Positions 19,414-28,762 of a stretch of 64,000 nucleotides of DNA are shown one piece after another. Made by a program: the position numbers and the translations under genes. Position 1 is the stretch's first letter, and each line of letters begins with the position of its first letter. The DNA comes from an uncultured Lachnospiraceae bacterium (GTDB taxonomy: Bacteria; Bacillota; Clostridia; Lachnospirales; Lachnospiraceae). Where the stretch lies: contig CATLHM010000005.1 in assembly GCA_949949005.1 (NCBI GenBank), positions 124,001 to 188,000 of the forward strand. Reading direction: 5' to 3'. The notes under the pieces were generated by a model. That model was not told where the DNA came from. It was given only the letters and a program-made list of their open reading frames with translations, and did no database searches.

Positions 19414-20684
19414 ACCTGTTAATCGTTGATGATCAGCCAAATGTAGTATCTTCTCTTGCGCTTTCCATCGACTGGAACGCCATTGGTATCGCAAACGTTT
19501 ATACTGCTTCCTCTGCGCTCCTTGCAAAGGACGTCATGCAGAAGAATCACGTGGATATTCTTCTCACGGATATTCAGATGCCTATAGAGAGCGGTCTCTC
19601 GCTTGTAGAATGGGTTCGCCAAACCGGAAAGAATACCGCCTGTATCCTCATTTCCTCCCATGCTAACTTCATATATGCCAAACAGGCCATCTCACTCAAA
19701 GTGACCGATTATATCCTGCAGCCTGCCCGTGAGGAGGATGTCCTAAAAGCGGTCCAAAGAGCAATCGCCCAGATAGAATCCGAAAAAAATGTGCGCAGTG
19801 TGTTGAATGAATTTTCTTTTTCCGTAAAGGAGCAGGCCTTTGCCGCCCAGAGATTCTTTGAAAAGTGGCCCGATCCCTCCTCCCCGGATTTCCGGGAAGA
19901 GCTCCGCAAAAAAGTCGAACGGATCAACGCGCTGGATGTCCCATGCACCGAAGACAGTCCTCTGTTTCTGTTTATTACCCGGGTGGATAAATGGCATGCC
20001 ATCCCCATGGACCGTTATGATTTTCTCAGCCAGTATAAGAAAGCGGTACAAAAAACAATGGCCTACATCAACGGAAAGCCCTTACTCTATTCCCTGAGCG
20101 ACGCCATCTTTGTCACTGTCCTGGTTCTTGACCATGAGGAAAATAATATCCACGACTATTTCTCTCTTCTTCAGGATGATGTTTTGAAGGAATATGCCTG
20201 CTCCATCAGCATCCTGTACAGCAGGGCGGACTTTTGTACGCTCAAATCCCTGCTGCCTTGTATGCTGCAGGATGATAAGCTGAAAGCCGCCTCGATCCCC
20301 TCCCTCATCCGTCAGTACCAATATCTCCCGCCGCAGAAAAAACAGCCCGGCCTCTCCGCGCGCCGGTATTATACCCAGATCCTCAATTATATTGACGCCC
20401 ATATCGAAGAGCCTGTAAGCCGCTCCCAGATCGCTGACTTTATCCATATCTCGCCCGATTATGTCAGCCACATCATAAGGGAAAGTGCCGGAATATCCAG
20501 CAAGGAGCTGATCACTATCAAAAAAATGACCTATGCCAAAAAACTCCTTCAGACCACCTCACTGCCCATCGGGGAGGTGGCAAGGCGGTGCGGCTACGAT
20601 TCCTTCGCTTATTTCAGCAAGGTGTACCGGTCTGTGAATGGGCAGTCCCCCACTGAGACAAGAAATCTTGCGGACAGAACCTGA
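19410..20684 (+). CDS. AraC-type response regulator, YesN type
   Basis: LIVDDQPNVVSS, DILLTDIQMPIESG; C-terminal AraC HTH IGEVARRCGYDSFAYFSKVYRSVNGQSP. Confidence 0.9.
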   Translation: MNLLIVDDQPNVVSSLALSIDWNAIGIANVYTASSALLAKDVMQKNHVDILLTDIQMPIESGLSLVEWVRQTGKNTACILISSHANFIYAKQAISLKVTDYILQPAREEDVLKAVQRAIAQIESEKNVRSVLNEFSFSVKEQAFAAQRFFEKWPDPSSPDFREELRKKVERINALDVPCTEDSPLFLFITRVDKWHAIPMDRYDFLSQYKKAVQKTMAYINGKPLLYSLSDAIFVTVLVLDHEENNIHDYFSLLQDDVLKEYACSISILYSRADFCTLKSLLPCMLQDDKLKAASIPSLIRQYQYLPPQKKQPGLSARRYYTQILNYIDAHIEEPVSRSQIADFIHISPDYVSHIIRESAGISSKELITIKKMTYAKKLLQTTSLPIGEVARRCGYDSFAYFSKVYRSVNGQSPTETRNLADRT

Positions 20685-20736
20685 AATGTCGGGCGCTTAA
20701 GGGAAAAACGACAGTTTTCCCCTGCTTCATTCCCAA

Positions 20737-22098
20737 TCACGTCCTGAGAGCCGTTTTAATATTTTTCTTCCGCTTCTCATTTAACATTTCATACAACTCA
20801 ATCTCTTTCTGGGAAAAACCCTCGTACTGAATCTGCTCCAGGTCATACAGGCCGAACAATGTCTCCGACAGGATATTTTCGGCCTCCTGTGTGATCGTGT
20901 ATTCATTTACCCTGGCCTTTCGCCTCTCTCCCTGTTTTCCCTTAGTCCCGCTTTTGGCCTTGCCCCTGCCCTGTTCCTCCTCCGGCGCTGCAATCATTTC
21001 TTTTGCCAGCAGTTTCTGGACAGAGGCATTTATTTTCCTTACGGGAATATCCAGAATATCCGACATTTCCTTCCGTGTACAGTTTTCATGAGGGCCGTTT
21101 AAATAATACAATATCTTTATATCAACCGTCGTCAGATCATTTCGCAGCGCCACTACGTCAAACAGTTTTTCAAGCAGCTTTCTTTCCCTGTAAAGGTCAA
21201 AGAAAATCCCTTCGCCCTCCTGGATCCCTTCGCTTACCTTCGTTCTCTCGCTGCCAAGCTTATAATTTCCATGTAAATCTAAAGGCGATACACTTCCGTC
21301 ACTGGCCGCGTCCAGCAGAAAACGGTATACCTGCCCTCTCCTTCTCTCATAATCCTCCTCGCCCAGAACATCCTTGTAAAAATGGTTGTAAAATGCAAAG
21401 ACCATACGCTTCATCTGAATCGTCTTTTTCATGCTGAGCCCCTGGGAAACCAAGGAATCCTTTGTTTTTACATAATAATACATTGGAACCTTCAGCACGT
21501 AGACCGTATCGATATGCCGGACATATTCCATATTAAATATAAAATCCTCACACCAGCTGACGGCAATATCCATCTTGATCTGATGCTCTTTTATAATGGA
21601 ACTTTTATAAAATTTATTCCAAAGAACCCCATAATAAAAATCCGCCGGCTTCCGCATCATATTAGCGGCATAGTCCTTCCTGTCCAAAATGCCGTCCTTT
21701 TCAATCGTGCCCTTTTGTGCCACACGCTCTCCAATCACTCTGTAAAAATCCCCAATCACCATATCGCACCCATGCTCTGTGGCTGCACGGAGAAAGAATC
21801 CCGTGGCTTCCGGAATGATCCAGTCGTCGCTGTCCACAAATTGCAGATACTCCCCCTCTGCCATAGTAATCCCCTGATTCCGGGTATCGGAAACTCCCGA
21901 ATTCTCTTTATGGCATACCCTGACACGCGTATCCCTTTCCGCATACTCATCACAGATCCTGCCGGAACCATCCGTACTGCCATCATCCAATAGCAGCAGT
22001 TCAAAATCCTTATATGTCTGGTTCAGTATGCTCTCCACACATCTCCCAATCGTTTTTTCCGCATTACATACCGGAACAATAATGCTCACTGACGGCAT
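20737..22098 (-). CDS. Family 2 glycosyltransferase with C-terminal winged-helix-like extension
   Basis: SIIVPVCNAEKTIGRCVESILNQTYKDFELLLLDDGSTDGS...EYLQFVDSDDW GT2 motifs; C-terminal TTVDIKILYYLNGPHENCTRKEMSDILDIPVRKINASVQKLLAKEMI. Confidence 0.85.
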   Translation of the reverse strand: MPSVSIIVPVCNAEKTIGRCVESILNQTYKDFELLLLDDGSTDGSGRICDEYAERDTRVRVCHKENSGVSDTRNQGITMAEGEYLQFVDSDDWIIPEATGFFLRAATEHGCDMVIGDFYRVIGERVAQKGTIEKDGILDRKDYAANMMRKPADFYYGVLWNKFYKSSIIKEHQIKMDIAVSWCEDFIFNMEYVRHIDTVYVLKVPMYYYVKTKDSLVSQGLSMKKTIQMKRMVFAFYNHFYKDVLGEEDYERRRGQVYRFLLDAASDGSVSPLDLHGNYKLGSERTKVSEGIQEGEGIFFDLYRERKLLEKLFDVVALRNDLTTVDIKILYYLNGPHENCTRKEMSDILDIPVRKINASVQKLLAKEMIAAPEEEQGRGKAKSGTKGKQGERRKARVNEYTITQEAENILSETLFGLYDLEQIQYEGFSQKEIELYEMLNEKRKKNIKTALRT

Positions 22099-22180
22099 TT
22101 TCCCACAAACTCCTTACGCTGAATTTTCTTTTCCATCAAAAATGTCTTTCTGGCATCCTCTCTTTTACGCCTTACGCTCC

Positions 22181-23510
22181 TTAAGCAGAGCCCGAACCTA
22201 CAATTTGGTATCTCTTCATTTTTGTTGTCCCCGTCTCAACAATCTTACCATCATCCACCAATAACTTTAACAAATTTCTAGTTCTTGTTCTTCCAACTTC
22301 CAGCCAAACAGCCACTTCCTCTACCTTATATTTTATATTCGGCTGCATTTTACTTAAAATAATCTTCTTCTGCATCTGTGTTTTTTCTGTCACTTTTTTT
22401 CTGTCACTTTTTTCTGTCACTTTTTTCCGTCACATCCATTGCTCCTGTGGCAATAAATGATAACTTCAGAATTGTCCTGTCAGGAGAATATTCTTCTATC
22501 ACTTGCGGCTCAACCCACCCCTGACTTTCCCAAACAGAATAAATATCCGGCACACCACTTCCCGCACGTTCACCGATACCAATCATATTAAACATTTTCA
22601 TCAATGCCTTGTTTCTTGGGTCAGAAATCCCTCCTTTCAGCATTTGTTTTTTTCCGGTGCGTATTCCGCCCGGATTTTCCAGAACAATACTGTCCTAGTC
22701 TTTCTTAATGACAATACCTCTCGGCAAATAAAAGTCCGTATTTACAATACAATTTGCAAGTGCCTCTCTAATTGCCTTATGAACATGCGTGTCATCTACT
22801 CTGACCACTCCATCCAGCCTGAAAGGTATTTTGATGTCCTTCACCAATTTTCCATATACACGAAAAAAGAAATCAAACAAATTTCCAGTCCAATCTCCCG
22901 AACTGGACTGCAGGCGGTCAGTCCAGCGAATTTCCGGATCCAACAACTCTCTGAAATCAAGAAAATATTCTGGATACTCATATAAAATCTTATATTCATC
23001 GCCAAACATCAATAGCCCAGCCGCAGTTGGATGAAGATTGCCATCTGTGCGATCCAATTTGGCCGCGCCAATCCTTTCCAGATAATCTGCATCCTTCAGC
23101 TGCTCCCAGACATGCTCACTCCGATACGCCATATGTCTGTTTCGATACGCATGTACGGTCTCCATGTTAAGCACATCTAATTGCATATTATCAAGTACTT
23201 TCATGTCCATAGTATCCTCACCCAACTGATATGTTCGAACATCCTGCTCTGTCAAAAGATTGTGACTCACTTTCTGAGGATTATTGATATTATTCCAAAA
23301 GTCTTTTTGCAGCTTTCCTTCTCCCTGCAATCCTGTTGTACTCCAGCTTCCATCCGCATTTTCTTCCACTCCAAGAATAATCACACCACCATAGCAATTT
23401 GCGAATGCCGAATAGGTACTCCACAAAGAATCCGGCAAGCCTTTTCTGGCTTTCTTTACCTCACGGCGATTGTCTTCCCTATATTCATTAAATTTAGATA
23501 ACTCAAACAT
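22181..23510 (-). pseudogene. ATP-binding Schlafen/AlbA-2 family protein, interrupted
   Basis: N-terminal KFNEYREDNRREVKKARKGLPDSLWSTYSAFANCYGGVIILGVEE; in-frame TAG at 22695..22697, continued in frame by DSIVLENPGGIRTGKKQMLKGGISDPRNKALMKMFNMIGIGERAGSGVPDIY; frame lost in 13-bp repeats at 22381..22433; wHTH C-terminus in the other frame. Confidence 0.85.
22381..22433 (-). repeat. Four tandem ~13-bp units (gtgac[ag]gaaaaaa) inside the Schlafen/AlbA coding region
   Basis: Minus strand: gtgacggaaaaaa gtgacagaaaaaa gtgacagaaaaaaa gtgacagaaaaaa (13,13,14,13 bp). Confidence 0.9.
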
Positions 23511-23555
23511 TAAAAGTTCCTCCGGATAATACTTGAAGCTGCGCGTAACGCAGCC

Positions 23556-24381
23556 TCAGATTGATTCATGAAGCCACGCAATGACTTCTCCCTCCACATC
23601 TGTTGAATCCACCCAGAAGTCAGGCTCAAATCCCTTTCCCTCCTGACAATCCTCCGGATTTTTGCAAAGATTGATCACATTCGGTACACGGCACACAATT
23701 CCTGAGTTGTCAAGCACATAGCTTGCAACATTTCCAAATGTATTGCAGCCCATAGTATTTTCTCCAATCAGAACCAGATTTTTTACGCTTCTTGCATACA
23801 GAACCGCCGATTCGCCAGAAGACGCCGTGTCACTATTAACCAACATATATAATGTTCCCCTGTACATTGCTTTCTCATGCTCATATGTCCGACAGTCCGA
23901 CATAATCCATTGCCGTTTGCAGTCTTTTCCCTCCGTAATCGGGGAAATCAATTTCGCTGAATATGGGGCAACCGCTCTTTATTACACAAAATTTATTTTC
24001 GCTCTTTTCAATTAGCAAGTCGGCAAAATAGGCGTAATATTGCTTATGATACCCCAAACGTCCAGTCAATGGCGAGGCAAACGCAAAATGATTGTCAACA
24101 ATCCCCCTGTCAAAAGCCCTGTGTATTGCTTTGCAATAATCAGATATGTAAATTTTTTCCTCATGTAATACGTAATCTCTTATTTCCTGATAGCAAGCCG
24201 AAAAATCAATTCCTTTATGCTCCCAATACTCTTTACCACAATAACGGTTATCTATAATATAAATCAGCTCTTCTGTATCTTGTAATGCCTGTTCCTTTGT
24301 AATAGTTCCGCAATATGTCTGTACTGGTTGGTATTGAGCCATTCTTGCTTCCGAAATATACTCTGCAAATATGTCTTTCAA
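23556..24381 (-). pseudogene. S41-family peptidase remnant (frameshifted / internally deleted)
   Basis: Two ORFs in different frames: MKDIFAEYISEARMAQYQ...FADLLIEKSENKFCVIKSG and GTLYMLVNSDTASSGESAVLYARSVKNLVLIGENTMGCNTFGN (S41 catalytic Ser region). Confidence 0.65.
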
Positions 24382-24460
24382 AATGTCACCGACTCCTAAT
24401 AACTACTTTATTTTCATCAATTATTTTAGTCAATAAAACATTTCACGTCAAGGACTATGG

Positions 24461-24536
24461 AAAAGCAGGCCACCGATTCAAAACCCCTGAATCATGGCCT
24501 GCTTTCATCAAATAAAACCCTTCTTTATTCAACCAA
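24461..24536 (-). repeat. 76-bp direct repeat, copy A (hairpin terminator plus last codons of an SBP gene)
   Basis: Identical to 26939..27014. Confidence 0.9.
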
Positions 24537-24637
24537 TGCAATTTTCTCTCCTATATTTGAATGACTTTAACAATGGGGGCTTATACAACAACCTCCTACA
24601 ACTATAAAAACAAAAAAAATTCACCTCCTCACCTTGA

Positions 24638-25330
24638 TCAGGACCTTTTTATTCCTGAAATTATCTGCGCAATATTAGAAGTAAGTTTTCCTTTACAATC
24701 CGAAATATCCTGATTAATATTCTTCTCCTGATCTATTGCCACATCTATTTTTAACGCTAAATTGCCAATATCCGGATTATGTTTTGCATTCATCCCTGTC
24801 TTTTCCAAGAGCATATTATAGACAGGGGTTTTCCCTTGCACCTTCTGATTCTCCAAAATAAGAGAATAGTTTGGACTGATTATTTCCTCAAATGAATTCT
24901 CTATGTGCAACAGTAAAAACAGTTCAAATGCCGGATTGGTTATGGCATATATGCTGCTTTTACTTTTATCCCGCAACAGTTCCTGATAATTGCAGACTTT
25001 TTTCTCAAAAATATCAGCGTCAAAAATCACCACCATTTTATCTTGTTTATCGTCAAATTCAATTTCACCGGTCTTCTTAAGTCTCTCGGCAAATTTTATC
25101 AAATGTGCAGGATAAGATATGTTTCGATCATCCCCGGTCTTTTCCAAAAAACGTATATCAATCGTATCTTTGAACCCAAGGCTTTTCCTTTCATCGATGA
25201 GCTTCTCAAAATAAAATTTTTCTGTATTTGCGCCTTCTGCTATAAAATAATATTTACAGTAAGGATCTACAGCAGGTTCCTGATCTGATTTCCTTATATG
25301 CCAATTCCCATATGAGCGCACAGGGGTCAT
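24638..25330 (-). CDS. RloB-like protein (defence-associated)
   Basis: YYFIAEGANTEKFYFEKL, MVVIFDADIFEKK, ITNPAFELFLLLHI are typical RloB blocks; overlaps upstream ATPase gene. Confidence 0.8.
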   Translation of the reverse strand: MTPVRSYGNWHIRKSDQEPAVDPYCKYYFIAEGANTEKFYFEKLIDERKSLGFKDTIDIRFLEKTGDDRNISYPAHLIKFAERLKKTGEIEFDDKQDKMVVIFDADIFEKKVCNYQELLRDKSKSSIYAITNPAFELFLLLHIENSFEEIISPNYSLILENQKVQGKTPVYNMLLEKTGMNAKHNPDIGNLALKIDVAIDQEKNINQDISDCKGKLTSNIAQIISGIKRS

Positions 25331-26709
25331 TACTCTTCCCCCTTTGCAAACGAAAAAGATTTAAATACAGGAATTGCGCCATATCTCCCCTCCAAATATG
25401 CTTTGCTTAACTTTTTATCATATCTCTCCTTATATTTGTCCAGAGAATATAAGTGTGAGCAATTATCAGCATTCCTTTCCACAAACCATATCTCGTCGCG
25501 CCGAAATAATTCCTGATCCATAATTGTGGGCTCATGGGTTGTAAATATCAGCTGGACATTTTTCTTTTCATGGAATTTCTTAAACAAGTCAATAAAGCGA
25601 TACGTCAACTTTGGATGCAGACTTCTCTCTAATTCGTCAATGGCATACACCATCTCGTCATCATCTGTCTTTAGCAGCATATCCATCAAATCAAACAATC
25701 TTCTTGTCCCATCGGACTCCTCACTAAATCCAAAATCCGCAACAGAATTCCCGTGTTTCAAGGAAAGGGTTGTGATTTTCAAATCCTGCTGATCATCCAT
25801 GGAAAAATTGTAAAAATCCTTATTGTACCTCAATGAAATCTTCACACCCTTATGTTTTCCAGTAGCCATCTTCTCCTTTATCTCTTCTACTATATCCATA
25901 AATATTTCCTTAGGTAGTTTGGAACTTATATCCTCCATGGAAAGTTTATCAATCCTCACCTCGCTGATCCCTGTGTCAAACGATTCAATCAACCGATTTA
26001 CTGTCTCTAACGAATCTGCATCATAATAGTACTCAAAATTAGTAATAGGGGTATTGGGACTATAGATCACCAGATCGTTTGAAAACCAGTCAAATATCCT
26101 CTTAAAAACAACTAACTTTGAATGCTCTGAAATATTCTTATTTCTATTCATTTCTGATAGGAATAACGAATTCCTGTTATCTGACATGTCATCAGCATAG
26201 ATCTGGAATTTCGTCCTGTCTGCTGCAGAAATATTTATCTTATCGCCTAACTGTGGCGGCTGACCCGCTTCTCTTTCAAAAATCATCTGTGAGCCCCCGC
26301 CGGGCAGCAGCTCATATGCCCATTCCCCAGTAATTGTCCGTCGACTTAAAATGATTGAAAAACCGTATGCATAAAATTTATTGTGTTTGACAATCTGAAC
26401 CTCAAACACCGATTCCTTACCCGCATTTTCCTCTTTATTCCTGCAATACATTTGTTTTGCCTCTAATGGAATGCCTTTTAAAACACAGTATTTCATAAAA
26501 CGTAATATTTCCACCAGATTTGACTTGCCGGAAGCATTGGCACCATACACTACTGCAGATTTCAAGAGATTGACTCTCTTTATCGTAACTTTATGCTCAT
26601 TATTTTTTCTAATTTTGGCCGACGAAACCATTGTCAACTCAGCCGCATCCTCAAATGACTTGAAATTCTCTGCTGTTACTTTTACTAACATGTTATTCTC
26701 CTCCACCAT
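25330..26709 (-). CDS. AAA family ATPase (RloA-like / AAA_15, abortive-infection type)
   Basis: VVYGANASGKSNLVEILRFMKYC Walker A, MVYAIDELERSLHPKLTYRFIDLFKKF Walker B, LIFTTHEPTIMDQELFRRDEIWFVE. Confidence 0.85.
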   Translation of the reverse strand: MVEENNMLVKVTAENFKSFEDAAELTMVSSAKIRKNNEHKVTIKRVNLLKSAVVYGANASGKSNLVEILRFMKYCVLKGIPLEAKQMYCRNKEENAGKESVFEVQIVKHNKFYAYGFSIILSRRTITGEWAYELLPGGGSQMIFEREAGQPPQLGDKINISAADRTKFQIYADDMSDNRNSLFLSEMNRNKNISEHSKLVVFKRIFDWFSNDLVIYSPNTPITNFEYYYDADSLETVNRLIESFDTGISEVRIDKLSMEDISSKLPKEIFMDIVEEIKEKMATGKHKGVKISLRYNKDFYNFSMDDQQDLKITTLSLKHGNSVADFGFSEESDGTRRLFDLMDMLLKTDDDEMVYAIDELERSLHPKLTYRFIDLFKKFHEKKNVQLIFTTHEPTIMDQELFRRDEIWFVERNADNCSHLYSLDKYKERYDKKLSKAYLEGRYGAIPVFKSFSFAKGEE

Positions 26710-26938
26710 GTGTTTATATAATACATATGTGTGTATTGATTGTCAATACGTATTTAGAGTTTTTTTCTCTTTATATGTCTGGTAAAAGCTTCTAATACCG
26801 GCATTAACGGCATCATTTAGAGATTAAACTCTTTTAGTAATCATTATATGCATTTGTTCATTCTATTTTCATATATAAATGTATTTGTTTCCTGGCGCGG
26901 AAAAACATTTTCCCTTCTAAAATTTATGGTGCAACACA

Positions 26939-27014
26939 AAAAGCAGGCCACCGATTCAAAACCCCTGAATCATGGCCTGCTTTCATCAAATAAAACCCTT
27001 CTTTATTCAACCAA
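26939..27014 (-). repeat. 76-bp direct repeat, copy B (terminator and 3' end of SBP gene)
   Basis: aaaagcaggccaccgattcaaaacccctgaatcatggcctgctttcatcaaataaaacccttctttattcaaccaa in both copies. Confidence 0.9.
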
Positions 27015-28691
27015 CGCTACTTTTTCCTTAATAATATCTGTCAACATCTCTTCAGCTTCACCCATACCTGTACTTTCCAGATCTGAAATCATTTTATCAT
27101 AAGACGCATCAAAATCTGCTTCGCTTCCAATGACACAACTGATCAATGCAGACCATGCAACCTCATCCAGCTTATTTCCAATCTCATCAAACTCAGTCGG
27201 TTTTGAATAAGCCCAGATTGCGGAATATTTAGGCGTCTCGAACTCGGATGCCTGCGGGAAGATGTCAACCAGAAGATCTACTCCCCATGCTTCACATGCT
27301 GCCAGTTGTTCCTCATCATACTCTGCGATAACCGCATCCTTACTGGCTGTTGTATAAGTACTGCCGGTGGAATCCTCAATCCCATTGCCATAACACGGGA
27401 ACGGATAATTGTGAAATCCTACGCCGGTATTTTTTGCATAGTCCTTGTTATTATTGGATTCGTCAATTTCCTCCTGGGTACGATAGCGATGGCCTTCCTC
27501 ATCAATAAAGTAATTCGTTCCCTCTATTCCCCAGTTTACCAGCACCTGGCCTTCATCCGAACAGAGAAAATCCAGATATTTGATCGCCGCTACAGGATCC
27601 TTGCATGCGGTAGTGATGCCCACTCCCTGTCCTGTGGTAAGTCCCTGGTACATTAAAGAAGGGGCTTTTGTACCCGCATCCATAGTCAGCGGAATGCCGC
27701 AATAGGTCAAATCCAGCTTGCCGTCTGCTTTCAAAATCTTTTCCCCATCGCCATAATCCCAATCCGTATCAAAAAGTGATAATACACGTCCGGTTGCTAT
27801 CTTTGCAATGTAATCCTCGTGGGTCTGGGTTGCGAATTCATGGTCGAGAACCCCTTCATTATACATTCTGTTGAGCCATTTAAAATACTCGCGTACCTTA
27901 GCGGACCGGAATTTGTAACTGGCATTGTAGTTCTCGTCCACCAGCCACTGCCCGTTATCCGGCGCGCCCTCCGCGATATATCCGGCAGGATTTCCCAAAG
28001 TAATCATCCAGTGCCAGTCTGATGTGGAAAGAGTGAGGCCGATGGTTTCCATACCGTCATCCGTTGTGGGATGCGCCGCAATATAATCTTTGAGCATCTT
28101 CTCAAATTCATCCAATGATTCCGGAACTTTATAGTCATTTTCCTTTAATACTGCCCATTGAATCTGTGCCGTACCGGAGTTTTTATAATTTGTCCCGCCT
28201 ACCGCATAGGAAGATAACTGATAGATGGAGGAATCATCCTGGGAATATTTCAGTTTATCAAACTCGTCTCCGTACATTTTCTTAATGTTAGGGCCATACT
28301 CCTCAATCAGCTCCGTCATATCAATCAATGCGCCTGCATCGATCAGACTTCCCGCATCCCCCTTCGCATAGATCAAATCAGGATAGTTCTGCTCTGCAAT
28401 CATCAAAGCCACCTTTTGATCATCAGAGGATACGGGATATTCTGTTTTCAGCTTTACACCGGTTTTTTCTGTCAGGGCCTGGGCTACCGGATCCGTCCAG
28501 GGATCTTCCTGTCCGTCTGCATTATAAAAAGTCAGTTCTATGACTCCGCCCTCATTTGTGCCTTCGCCGGAAGCTTCCGCGCCTCCGCCTCCCGTGCCGG
28601 TGCCCGCACTTCCATTTCCGCCGCAGCCGCTAAGCAGGCCGACTGTCAGGGAAGCACCCAACAATAAGATACCAAGCTTCTTTGCGTTCAT
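27003..28691 (-). CDS. Extracellular sugar-binding lipoprotein (LplA-like)
   Basis: Lipobox LTVGLLSGCGGN; solute-binding protein next to two permeases. Confidence 0.85.
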   Translation of the reverse strand: MNAKKLGILLLGASLTVGLLSGCGGNGSAGTGTGGGGAEASGEGTNEGGVIELTFYNADGQEDPWTDPVAQALTEKTGVKLKTEYPVSSDDQKVALMIAEQNYPDLIYAKGDAGSLIDAGALIDMTELIEEYGPNIKKMYGDEFDKLKYSQDDSSIYQLSSYAVGGTNYKNSGTAQIQWAVLKENDYKVPESLDEFEKMLKDYIAAHPTTDDGMETIGLTLSTSDWHWMITLGNPAGYIAEGAPDNGQWLVDENYNASYKFRSAKVREYFKWLNRMYNEGVLDHEFATQTHEDYIAKIATGRVLSLFDTDWDYGDGEKILKADGKLDLTYCGIPLTMDAGTKAPSLMYQGLTTGQGVGITTACKDPVAAIKYLDFLCSDEGQVLVNWGIEGTNYFIDEEGHRYRTQEEIDESNNNKDYAKNTGVGFHNYPFPCYGNGIEDSTGSTYTTASKDAVIAEYDEEQLAACEAWGVDLLVDIFPQASEFETPKYSAIWAYSKPTEFDEIGNKLDEVAWSALISCVIGSEADFDASYDKMISDLESTGMGEAEEMLTDIIKEKVALVE

Positions 28692-28762
28692 AATTTCCTC
28701 CTTTATCTACTACACTTTTTATTATAGTAAACGACAAATTATTTTGTCGTTTACTATTGTTT

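Noticed and set aside
24461-27014. Interpretation as an IS element or composite transposon
   Set aside because: No transposase or terminal inverted repeats; the flanking repeats are direct and contain a terminator plus gene end.
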